From Gemmatimonas sp. (lineage in GTDB: Bacteria; Gemmatimonadota; Gemmatimonadetes; Gemmatimonadales; Gemmatimonadaceae): DNA of 35,996 bases. The notes beneath the pieces were generated by a model. The model was given only the letters and a program-made list of their open reading frames with translations. It did not search any database and was not told where the DNA came from. The stretch is taken from the NCBI GenBank assembly GCA_011390935.1, contig JAABRL010000043.1:274-36269 (forward strand). The letters are read 5' to 3'. The position numbers and the translations under genes are program-made. Below, piece after piece: positions 24,481 to 31,985 of this stretch (position 1 is its first letter; every line of letters begins with the position of its first letter).

Positions 24481-25265
24481 CAGCCGAACCGTCCTGTGAT
24501 GTAGGCTTCGGTACGCGGCTCGCGCGGGCTCGTGAACAGACGCGCGGTGTCGTCGCACTCGATGAGGCGTCCCGCGAGCAGGAAGGCGGTGCGATCGCTG
24601 ACGCGGGCCGCCTGCTGCAGGTTGTGCGTCACAATGACGATCGTGACGTCGCGTCGCAAGTCGTAGAGCAGTTCTTCGATGCGCAGCGTCGCCACCGGGT
24701 CGAGCGCGCTGGCCGGCTCGTCGAGCAGCAGCACATCGGGGTCGTTGGCGAGTGCCCGGGCGATGCACAGTCGCTGCTGCTGTCCGCCGGAGAGGCGAAG
24801 GGCGGACTGACCCAGTCGGTCTTTCACCTCGTCCCAGAGCGCGGCTCGACGCAGCGACCGCTCGGCGAGCGCCTCGAGTTCGCGGCGATCCGTCATGCCG
24901 TTGAGTCGCGCACCGTACGTCACGTTGTCCAGCACCGATTTCGGAAACGGATTCGAACGCTGGAACACCATGCCCACGCGCTGGCGCAGCACGGAGCTGT
25001 CGGTGCTGGGGGCGTAGATATCCGCGCCATCGAGTCGGATGTGGCCCGCATGGCGCAGGCCGGCGGCACCGTCGTTCATCCGGTTGATCGAGCGCAGCAG
25101 CGTGGATTTCCCACACCCCGAGGGACCGATCAGGGCGGTGACGCCACCCGGGGTGATGCGCAGCGACACCTCGGAGAGCGCGGCGGTGGCACCGAACCAC
25201 ACCGACCACTGCTCGACGTCCACGAGACCGTGCTGCACGGCGCTGCGGGAGGGGTCGGGCAGCAC
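24480..25265 (-). CDS. pstB: Phosphate ABC transporter ATP-binding protein PstB (second copy)
   Basis: The roughly 261-residue ABC ATPase has a Walker A (GPSGCGKST), Q-loop ([12 protein letters not shown]), signature (LSGGQQQR), Walker B ([13 protein letters not shown]) and switch His ([17 protein letters not shown]). NPFPKS and the [11 protein letters not shown] stretch are typical of PstB. The start is uncertain. GTG 25265 gives a normal length. TTG 25280 overlaps the preceding pstB stop by 4 bases and would add five residues. GTG 25238 and 25223 are later options. It follows another pstB gene directly, giving two ATPases in one operon. Confidence 0.9.
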   Translation of the reverse strand: MLPDPSRSAVQHGLVDVEQWSVWFGATAALSEVSLRITPGGVTALIGPSGCGKSTLLRSINRMNDGAAGLRHAGHIRLDGADIYAPSTDSSVLRQRVGMVFQRSNPFPKSVLDNVTYGARLNGMTDRRELEALAERSLRRAALWDEVKDRLGQSALRLSGGQQQRLCIARALANDPDVLLLDEPASALDPVATLRIEELLYDLRRDVTIVIVTHNLQQAARVSDRTAFLLAGRLIECDDTARLFTSPREPRTEAYITGRFG

Positions 25266-25276
25266 ATCCGGTCGGG

Positions 25277-26155
25277 TCAACCGAACCGACCGGTGAGGTA
25301 CAACTCGGTGCGCGCATCCGACGGCGCCGTGAACAGGACACGCGTGGGTGCCTGCTCGATCAGCTCGCCTTCGAGCATGAACGCGGTGATGTCGGAGACG
25401 CGGGCGGCTTGCTGCATGTTGTGCGTGACAATGATCGTCGTGACCTCGCCGCGCAACAGGTACACCAGTTCCTCGATGCGTTGCGTGCTGCCGGGGTCGA
25501 GCGCCGCGGTGGGTTCGTCGAGCAGGAGCACCCGTGGTTCCGGTGCGAGCGCGCGGGCCAGGCAGAGGCGCTGCTGCTGTCCGCCGGACAGACTCATGGG
25601 GTCGCTGTCCAGGCGGTCGCTGACTTCGTCCCACAGGCCCGTACGTTGCAGCACGGCTTCGACGCGATCCTCGAGCTCGGTACCGCTGACGCGTATGCCG
25701 GCCACGCGGAGCCCTGCGACCACGTTTTCGCGGATATTCATGGACGGAAAGGGCGTCGGACGCTGCGCCACGAACCCGATGCTGCGTCGCACCGCCACCA
25801 CATCGGTGCCCGCCGCATAGACGTCGCGTCCGTCGACGAAGACCGCGCCACGCACGCGTGCCGCCGGCTGCGTCTCATGCAGGCGATTGATGCACCGCAG
25901 CAGTGTGGACTTGCCGCAGCCAGAGGGGCCGATGATGGCTGTGACGCGGCCCGGCGTGAACGTGAGCGTCGCCGAGCGTACCGCCGCGACGCCGCCGTAC
26001 ATGGCGTCCAGCTGCTCCGTGCGCACGGCGACGGCACTGATGGCGGCGTCGCTCGCGTCGTCACGCGTCGCTGGTGACACGGCGCGCATCGCGACCGCTG
26101 GGGTAAGGCGGGCCGCGAGACGTGCGTCGAGCGCGCGCGGCGTCACGTCAGTCAC
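25277..26155 (-). CDS. pstB: Phosphate ABC transporter ATP-binding protein PstB (first copy)
   Basis: The 292-residue ABC ATPase has a Walker A (GPSGCGKST), Q-loop ([14 protein letters not shown]), signature (LSGGQQQR), Walker B ([13 protein letters not shown]) and switch His ([13 protein letters not shown]), with PTPFPSMNI as in PstB. It starts at a GTG that overlaps the end of pstA by 8 bases. About 40 residues precede the ABC core, more than in E. coli PstB (257 residues), so a shorter start is possible. The C-terminus ([10 protein letters not shown]) closely resembles that of the next pstB ([10 protein letters not shown]), suggesting the pair arose by duplication or both follow the family end. 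Confidence 0.92.
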   Translation of the reverse strand: MTDVTPRALDARLAARLTPAVAMRAVSPATRDDASDAAISAVAVRTEQLDAMYGGVAAVRSATLTFTPGRVTAIIGPSGCGKSTLLRCINRLHETQPAARVRGAVFVDGRDVYAAGTDVVAVRRSIGFVAQRPTPFPSMNIRENVVAGLRVAGIRVSGTELEDRVEAVLQRTGLWDEVSDRLDSDPMSLSGGQQQRLCLARALAPEPRVLLLDEPTAALDPGSTQRIEELVYLLRGEVTTIIVTHNMQQAARVSDITAFMLEGELIEQAPTRVLFTAPSDARTELYLTGRFG

Positions 26156-27047
26156 CCCGTGCTCCCCCGGTCGCCGCGCCGAAGCGCGATCGTGTCACGC
26201 GGCGAGCGATGATGCTGATCACAAGCACCAGCGCAATGAGAACCAGCGCACCGCCCCAGGCTTGCGCGCGCCAATCGTCGTACGGGCTGGTCGCGTAGTT
26301 GTAGATCTGCAGCGGGAGCGCCGCGATCGGTCGGTCGAGGCGCAGCGACCAGAACGGGGTGCCGAACGCGGTGAACAGCAGTGGAGCGGTTTCGCCTGCG
26401 ACGCGCGCCACAGCGACGAGTGCGGCCGTCACAATGCCGGGCAGGGCCGTGCGCAGCACGATCTGGAGCGACGACCGCCACCGCGTGAAGCCCAGCGCGA
26501 GCGCCGCTTCGCGCAGTGCGACCGGGACCAGTCGCACCATCTCCTCGGTGGCACGAGCGACGAGCGGGATCATGATCATGCCTAATGCGAAGCCGCCGGC
26601 GAGTGCGGAGAACTGCCCGCTCGGGCGCACGATCAGCTCCCACGCAAAGATGCCGACCACGATGGATGGCAGGCCGCTGAGCACATCACTCAGGTATCGC
26701 ACGATCGTGGCGAGGCGCGTGCGGCCATGTTCTGCGAGATACAGGCCGGCGCCGAGGCCGATCGGCATGCCGATCACCGAGGCGATGCCGAGCAGCACGA
26801 GCGTACCGGCCACACCATTCGCGACGCCGCCGCCCGACACGCCCGGTGGCGCCGGAAGCGCCGTGAAGAACGTGGGGCTCAGCACACGCGCGCCACCGAT
26901 GATCAGGTGGGCGGCAATGAGGATCAGGGGCACGACACTGAGCAGGGCCGCACACCATACCACGACGGTCATGAACGAACCCATGCGCCGACGGCGCGCC
27001 ATGCGCTCCGTCCGTTGCACGCGCGAGGGGGCGGCCAGCGCGCTCAT
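26148..27047 (-). CDS. pstA: Phosphate ABC transporter permease PstA
   Basis: The 299-residue inner-membrane protein has about six transmembrane segments and the permease coupling motif EAALALGFTRWRS near residue 195, which contacts the ATPase. The GETAPLLFTAFGTPFW block is characteristic of PstA. ATG 27047 overlaps the pstC stop (ATGA), so it was preferred over an upstream ATG seven codons earlier. It forms the channel with PstC for phosphate delivered by PstS. Confidence 0.94.
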   Translation of the reverse strand: MSALAAPSRVQRTERMARRRRMGSFMTVVVWCAALLSVVPLILIAAHLIIGGARVLSPTFFTALPAPPGVSGGGVANGVAGTLVLLGIASVIGMPIGLGAGLYLAEHGRTRLATIVRYLSDVLSGLPSIVVGIFAWELIVRPSGQFSALAGGFALGMIMIPLVARATEEMVRLVPVALREAALALGFTRWRSSLQIVLRTALPGIVTAALVAVARVAGETAPLLFTAFGTPFWSLRLDRPIAALPLQIYNYATSPYDDWRAQAWGGALVLIALVLVISIIARRVTRSRFGAATGGARGD

Positions 27048-28036
27048 GTGCGCGCCTCCATGCGCCACACGAGCCAGCGCGCAATCGCGTTCACGATCAG
27101 CGTGATGGCGAGCAGGATGCCGGCGACGGCCATCAGTGCCGAGACGTGCAGGGCGCCCGAGGCCTCATTGAACTCATTGGCCAGCAACGAGGCCATGGTG
27201 TACGCCGGCTGAAACAACGACGAGGGCAGCTCGTGGCGATTGCCGATGACCATCGTGACCGCCATGGTTTCGCCGAGCGCGCGGCCCAGTCCGAGAATGG
27301 CGGCACCCACGAGCCCACTGCGCGCATAGGGCAGCACGGCGTCACGAACCATCTCCCAGCGCGTCGCGCCAAGGGCGAGCGCGGCCTCCCGTTGCGACCG
27401 GGGGACGGCCTGCAAGAGCTCACGCGCGACCGCGGCGATGTACGGGAGGATCATGATGGACAGCACGAGCGACGCGGCGAGCAGGCTGGGTCCGTACGCC
27501 GGTCCCTTGAAGAGCGGCAGCGCGCCGAGCCCGAGCGTGTCGCCGAGAAACGGCATCACGACTTCGCGCAGAAACGGGACCAGCACATAGAGCGCCCACA
27601 AGCCGTACACCACGCTCGGGATGGCCGCCAGCACATCCACAAGAAACGCGAACGGCCGACGGATCGCGGGCGGGGCGAGCTCCGACACGAAAATGGCCAC
27701 GCCAAGCGCCAGCGGTGTGGCGATGATGAGCGAAAGCAACGACGAGGCGAGTGTGCCCAAAATGGCCGGCAAGGCCCCGAACTGGCCGCGCGGAACATCC
27801 CAGGTGGTGCCCGTCACCAGCTCGGCACCCACGGTGGACACGGCAGGCCACGCGGACCGCGCGATGATGGCGGCCACGAGTACGAGCAGCAGCGGAATGG
27901 CCAGGGCGCAGGCGGTGATCAGGGCTCCGTAGATCCGATCGCCCCAGCCGACCCACCGGTCCCCTCGCGCGTTACTTCGCGGAGGGCGCTCGGCGCTGGA
28001 CATCGTGCGCGCGGTGGGGTAGGTGGGAGCACTCAT
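27044..28036 (-). CDS. pstC: Phosphate ABC transporter permease PstC
   Basis: The 330-residue protein has about six to seven transmembrane segments, with the coupling motif EAALALGATRWEMV near residue 240 and GRALGETMAVTMVIGN, characteristic of PstC. About 30 polar residues precede the first membrane segment. ATG 28036 is the first start; another ATG lies at codon 12. No ribosome-binding site is visible before it. It is separated from pstS by 127 bases holding a hairpin, then overlaps pstA by 4 bases. Confidence 0.94.
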   Translation of the reverse strand: MSAPTYPTARTMSSAERPPRSNARGDRWVGWGDRIYGALITACALAIPLLLVLVAAIIARSAWPAVSTVGAELVTGTTWDVPRGQFGALPAILGTLASSLLSLIIATPLALGVAIFVSELAPPAIRRPFAFLVDVLAAIPSVVYGLWALYVLVPFLREVVMPFLGDTLGLGALPLFKGPAYGPSLLAASLVLSIMILPYIAAVARELLQAVPRSQREAALALGATRWEMVRDAVLPYARSGLVGAAILGLGRALGETMAVTMVIGNRHELPSSLFQPAYTMASLLANEFNEASGALHVSALMAVAGILLAITLIVNAIARWLVWRMEART

Positions 28037-28084
28037 GGCAGAATACTACCCCCGACCGATCACCCCTTGTCAGTACCGCCGTAA

Positions 28085-28102
28085 CGGCTCGGTCACGAGC
28101 CG
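28085..28102 (-). terminator. Small hairpin between pstS and pstC
   Basis: A perfect 7-bp stem (CGGCTCG at 28085-28091 with CGAGCCG at 28096-28102) closes a 4-base loop. It lies 61 bases after the pstS stop on the minus strand. It may act as an mRNA 3' stabiliser or partial terminator, letting pstS be made in excess over the membrane genes. Confidence 0.45.
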
Positions 28103-28163
28103 AGGCCAAGACTTGCCCGCCGCAGCGCGACTGGCCTTCGACAACTGCCGCGCGCGGCTGAGT

Positions 28164-29237
28164 TCAGCGGGGCGCGGACTGGCTTCCAAGCTGCGCATCA
28201 AACGAGCCAAGCAGGCGGTCCGCCAGCGCCGTGGGTAGTGGCTCATAGCCCAGCGCCTGCGCGACGGAATCCCCGTCATGCAGCGCCCATTCGAGAAACG
28301 CGCGCAACGCCCTCGTCTTCTGCGCGCCGATCAGCTCGGGGGCCACCAGCATCCAGGTGAAGGAGGCGATGGGGTAGGCATCGGCGCCTGGCGCGTTCAC
28401 GATCGACAGGCGCAGGTCGGGCGTATCCGCCACCAGCTCAAGGGCGCTGATGGCAGCCGCGGCGACCTCGTTCGCATTGGGGGCCACGAAGTTGCCGGCC
28501 GCGTTGCGCAGCAGGGCCGCCGGCAGGCGATTCTGGCGTGCATAGGTGGCCTCGACGTACCCGATCGACCCGGGCATCTGCTTGACCTGACCCGCCACCC
28601 CTTCGTTGCCCTTGCCGCCCAGTCCCACAGGCCAGCGCACGTCCTTGCTGCGACCCGGTCCGGCGGCCCACGCGGGGCTGACGGCGGCGAGATAGTCGGT
28701 GAAGATGTAGGACGTGCCGCTGCCGTCGGAGCGGTGCACGACGAGCACATCACGATTCGGCAATGTGGCACCGGGGTTGAGGGCGGCGATGCGCGGATCG
28801 TTCCATCGCGTGATCACGCCCAGAAAAATGTCCGCCAGTACATCGGGGGCGAGACGCAACGGCTCGGTGAGGTCGGGCACGTTGTAGGTGACGACGACTG
28901 CGCCGAGCACGGTGGGCACGTGCACCACTTGGCCGCGCGGGATGCGTGACATCTCCTCGTCGGTCATGGGCACATCCGTGGCGCCGAAGTCGACGGTGCC
29001 GGCGATCAGCTGGCGAATGCCGCCGCCGGAGCCGATCGACTGATAGTTGATGCGCACCCCAGACTGCTGCGCGTACTCGTTGAACCAGCGCGCGTAGAGC
29101 GGATACGGGAACGTGGCGCCGGCGCCGAGCAGGTCGACGGCGGCGGCGTCCTCTGTCGGCTCGGGGCGATCCGACGAGCCGCAGCCCGCGAGCAGCAGGG
29201 CGAGAGCGAGTGCAGTGAGCGGGAAGACTGAGCGCAA
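28164..29237 (-). CDS. pstS: Phosphate-binding lipoprotein PstS
   Basis: The 357-residue protein has a signal peptide with lipobox LLAGC (Cys19). The PstS ligand-binding fold follows: LLGAGATFPYPLYARWF near the mature N-terminus, YQSIGSGGGIRQL, DFGATDVPMT and HRSDGSGTSYIFTDYL, the last three contributing phosphate-contacting Ser, Asp, Arg and Thr residues. It captures phosphate for PstCAB. The only plausible start is TTG 29237, since no ATG or GTG lies between it and the upstream in-frame stop. That stop belongs to the preceding lipoprotein gene, which shares the frame. Confidence 0.94.
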   Translation of the reverse strand: MRSVFPLTALALALLLAGCGSSDRPEPTEDAAAVDLLGAGATFPYPLYARWFNEYAQQSGVRINYQSIGSGGGIRQLIAGTVDFGATDVPMTDEEMSRIPRGQVVHVPTVLGAVVVTYNVPDLTEPLRLAPDVLADIFLGVITRWNDPRIAALNPGATLPNRDVLVVHRSDGSGTSYIFTDYLAAVSPAWAAGPGRSKDVRWPVGLGGKGNEGVAGQVKQMPGSIGYVEATYARQNRLPAALLRNAAGNFVAPNANEVAAAAISALELVADTPDLRLSIVNAPGADAYPIASFTWMLVAPELIGAQKTRALRAFLEWALHDGDSVAQALGYEPLPTALADRLLGSFDAQLGSQSAPR

Positions 29238-29309
29238 GAAGCGATCCGGTGCGGGAAAGAGCGTCAGAGCCGAGTCGGCGCGCGGGTGAAGCGTGCCACG
29301 TCCCGTGCG

Positions 29310-30014
29310 TCACATGCTGTTGGAGTACCCGAGGAACTTGAACTGTCCGACATACTCGAAGATACCCCCGAACAGATCATGCGTCTCGGGCGGCCCCGAG
29401 TCCACGGCGAACGTCACCGTGCAGTCTTCCCACACGCGTCCGGCGCCGATGGCGGTGGCCTCAGCGGCGCAGCCGTGTTCGATGTAGCGGATCGTCGGAT
29501 TCGTGAACCGTCGAAGCACGCGGACGAGCCCCTTGTCGCTATTCAGCGAGATCTGCATCCAGGCGAGTTGGGGGGACATCTCGTATGGCGGTCGGCTGAA
29601 TCTGGATGCCGGATAGTACAGATCGAGAAACTCGATCGGCGTCACTTGCAGGGCCACGAGGGCGGAGGAATCTCTCGAGACGAGAGCCTCGATGAACCTC
29701 CGAACGAGCGCATCGCGTGACGACGTGCCGTTCGCGAGCGCCGTGACGACGGGCGGGTTGCCGTACTGCTCGCGAAAGCGACGACGGTGTTCGTCGGGCG
29801 TGAGTGCACTGTCGATCACGTCGCCGGGGCGCGGTGCCATCGTGGCGGCCCATCGAGCGACCGAATCGGCCGAATCGGCTGCGATGCGCGCGAGTTCGCG
29901 GCCGCGCTCGAGGGCGGCTCTGGTTTCGGCCGACGTCGTATCGCGCGGCGAACAGGCTGCGACCAGCAGCGTGCAGAGGAAGAGAAGCGGAGCGGGAGAG
30001 CGCATGCGAGCCAT
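29310..30014 (-). CDS. Putative lipoprotein of unknown function upstream of pstS
   Basis: The roughly 234-residue product is not recognised. It has a basic N-terminus (MARMRS), a hydrophobic core and a lipobox-like LLVAAC (Cys21), so it is probably a lipoprotein. A helical, charged segment follows (about 22-75, rich in Arg, Ala and Asp), then a globular part with many aromatic residues (for example FLDLYYPASRF, RPPYEM) and two cysteines in the last third. Starts at ATG 30014 or ATG 30005 are equally possible. It lies 72 bases before the pstS start in the same reading frame and is likely co-transcribed with pstS, which hints at a role in phosphate acquisition, but no family supports this. Confidence 0.7.
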   Translation of the reverse strand: MARMRSPAPLLFLCTLLVAACSPRDTTSAETRAALERGRELARIAADSADSVARWAATMAPRPGDVIDSALTPDEHRRRFREQYGNPPVVTALANGTSSRDALVRRFIEALVSRDSSALVALQVTPIEFLDLYYPASRFSRPPYEMSPQLAWMQISLNSDKGLVRVLRRFTNPTIRYIEHGCAAEATAIGAGRVWEDCTVTFAVDSGPPETHDLFGGIFEYVGQFKFLGYSNSM

Positions 30015-30035
30015 GGTACAGGGAACATACGACAA

Positions 30036-30064
30036 GGGGCCGGTGCCGCGATGGCACCGGCCCC
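30036..30064 (-). terminator. Hairpin terminator after the beta-helix lipoprotein gene
   Basis: A perfect 12-bp stem (GGGGCCGGTGCC at 30036-30047 with its complement at 30053-30064) closes a 5-base loop. On the minus strand it is followed by a T-rich stretch (TTGTCGTATGTT). It separates the receptor-lipoprotein unit from the pst operon. Confidence 0.8.
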
Positions 30065-30092
30065 CACGAAACTCAGACCGGTCGCGCCGCGG

Positions 30093-31769
30093 TCAGTTGC
30101 GGGCGTAGGTCGTCCAACCCTGCCACCACTTCGGGCCGGACGGGTTGGCCGCACCGCGATAGGCCGTGCCCGTCACGAACGTGCCCGCCTTCGTGGCGAG
30201 CGCTGCGGGGAAGGTGGCCAGGCCACCCTCACGTGCCGGCGACGTGGCCGACGGCGTCCAATCGAAGTTCGGCTGGGTGAGGCCGAGGAACACGCTGGCC
30301 GTCGTGCCTGCTGCCGAGCGGATGTTGTTGGCCGTCGTGTCGAGACCGAACACCGACGTGCCGTTCGGCGTCTGGAACACGGCGTTGTTGTTCATCTGGA
30401 GGATGTTCGAGATGAGCAGGTTGCCTTCGGTGATGCGCGTGTTGGTGGCCGCGTCACGAATGGCGATGGCCGCGTTCGGCCAGTCGGCCACGATGCCGTT
30501 CACGTAGTAGCCGCCCGTACCGCGACGGATCATCATGCCGTAGCCGCCGCCGGCGGGCACGACGCCCGGGCCCGTGCCGATGAGCGTGAAGTTGGCAACC
30601 ACCGGCACCGTGAGCGGCGCCGAGTTCTGGCCGTCGGTGCAACCGGCACCGGCACAGCCGTCGTTCTCGATGCCCTGCGGGTCGGAGGACGGCGAGCCAG
30701 CGGCGGGACGCGGCGGCAACACCGTGCTCTGGTAGCCCACCAGATACTGCAGGCGACCCGAGAAGCCTTCGGACATGTCGAAGTGGTCGTCACCCGACTC
30801 GTACGAGACGAGGTACTTCGCGTCGGCCGTACCACCGAACCACTCGAAGTGGTCGTCGAGACCGGCGAGTGCCTCGAGGTACTCCATCTGCGTGCCCGAG
30901 CCGACGGCCGCAAACGTGAAGCTGTTCAGCTCGGCGTCCGTCGCCGTGGCGAAGCCGGCGAACTCCACGCGCACATAGCGCAGCGAGCCGCTGTTGTCCG
31001 TCGGGTTGTTGCCACCCGAGTACACCTGCGGCGGGTTCGCGCTGCCCGTGCCAGTGCCTTCGATGATGACCTGACCCGTGCGGTTGATCGGCGCGTTGCC
31101 GACGATGATCAGGCCGCCCCAGTCACCGGGCTGACGCTGACCGACCGCGCGCTCGGACGTGAACACGATCGGATTCTGCGCCGTGCCGTTGGCCACGATG
31201 CGCGCACCGCGGGTGATGAAGAGCGACGAACCCGGCACGTCGAAATCACCGATGATCTTGGTGCCCGGCTCGATCGTGAGCGTGGCACCGCTGAGCACCT
31301 GAATGAAGCCCGAGAGCGTGTACGTGGTGTCGGCGAAGAGCGTGCGGCTGGTGGCAATGTTCGCCGTGATCGTGGCGCTACCGCGCCCAGGGGCGAGCGT
31401 GCTGCCATCGGCGACGGTGGAGAAGTCGCTGGTGCCCGCCGCGCGAACGGCGGCCACGCGATAGCGATACGGGGTGCCAGGCTGCAGCCCGGCATCGAGG
31501 TACTGCGTGCCCGTCACCGTATCGGAGAGCTGGGCGAAGTCACCAGTGGCCGGCGCGCGCTGCACGACGTAGCGCGTGGCGCCCGTGGCGGCCGTCCAAC
31601 TCACGCGAACGCTGGTCGAGGAAACGCCGGTGACCGAGACGCCAGCGGGCGGGGTCGTCGGCGTCGGCGGAACTGTGGGGCCATTGTTGTCGTCGTCGTC
31701 ACCGCACGCGACGAGCGTGACGGTTGCCCCGAGCAGGAGGCCGGCACGCAGGCGGGTGAAGAGGCTCAT
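30093..31769 (-). CDS. Lipoprotein with fibronectin type III domain and beta-helix-like region, paired with a TonB receptor
   Basis: The 558-residue product starts with a signal peptide and lipobox-like end (LVACGDDDDN, Cys22), followed by an acidic and Thr/Pro-rich linker. A fibronectin type III-like domain covers about 40-125 (VRVSWTAATGATRYVVQR ... GTPYRYRVAAV). The rest looks like a parallel beta-helix (LTIEPGTKIIGDF, GARIVANGTAQNPIVFTS) with a distinctive block near residues 310-345 (DDHFEWFGGT, then DDHFDMSEGF). I associate such proteins with TonB-receptor neighbours in Bacteroidota-like genomes, but know no assigned function. ATG 31769 was chosen because it starts the signal peptide; upstream codons add a non-signal extension. 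It follows the TonB receptor gene on the same strand. Confidence 0.85.
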   Translation of the reverse strand: MSLFTRLRAGLLLGATVTLVACGDDDDNNGPTVPPTPTTPPAGVSVTGVSSTSVRVSWTAATGATRYVVQRAPATGDFAQLSDTVTGTQYLDAGLQPGTPYRYRVAAVRAAGTSDFSTVADGSTLAPGRGSATITANIATSRTLFADTTYTLSGFIQVLSGATLTIEPGTKIIGDFDVPGSSLFITRGARIVANGTAQNPIVFTSERAVGQRQPGDWGGLIIVGNAPINRTGQVIIEGTGTGSANPPQVYSGGNNPTDNSGSLRYVRVEFAGFATATDAELNSFTFAAVGSGTQMEYLEALAGLDDHFEWFGGTADAKYLVSYESGDDHFDMSEGFSGRLQYLVGYQSTVLPPRPAAGSPSSDPQGIENDGCAGAGCTDGQNSAPLTVPVVANFTLIGTGPGVVPAGGGYGMMIRRGTGGYYVNGIVADWPNAAIAIRDAATNTRITEGNLLISNILQMNNNAVFQTPNGTSVFGLDTTANNIRSAAGTTASVFLGLTQPNFDWTPSATSPAREGGLATFPAALATKAGTFVTGTAYRGAANPSGPKWWQGWTTYARN

Positions 31770-31882
31770 GAATCGCACCTGAGGAGAAGTGAGGTGAGCA
31801 CGCGCCACCACGGTGGTGGTCGTACTCGGTAACGAAAGCACGCGCGTGTCTCTCGTCCGCGACGTGGGGGTCACGAACGCGT

Positions 31883-31919
31883 CACGGCGCCCGCTTCCCC
31901 ATGGGGAAGGAGCGCCGTG
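31883..31919 (-). terminator. Hairpin between the TonB receptor and beta-helix lipoprotein genes
   Basis: An 8-bp outer stem (31883-31890 with 31912-31919) and a 7-bp inner stem (CTTCCCC at 31894-31900 with GGGGAAG at 31903-31909) are separated by a small internal loop. It lies 67 bases after the receptor stop. No T run follows on the minus strand, so it may attenuate or stabilise rather than fully terminate. Confidence 0.5.
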
Positions 31920-31985
31920 CGCATTGCGGCACTACGCGGCATGACGTCGTCGTGTGTGCGACGCGTCACGATCGCAGGCAGGAGA

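Noticed and set aside
23788..25341. A single 517-codon frame joining phoU with upstream sequence, as if a fusion protein
   Set aside because: Only the last 230 codons are PhoU; the upstream part is an out-of-frame reading of the pstB gene, and phoU has its own ATG overlapping the pstB stop.
29787..31832. A plus-strand open frame of 681 codons opposite the beta-helix lipoprotein gene
   Set aside because: Antisense to a gene with signal peptide, FN3 and terminator; composition is Arg/Ala/Val/Glu-rich with no domain.
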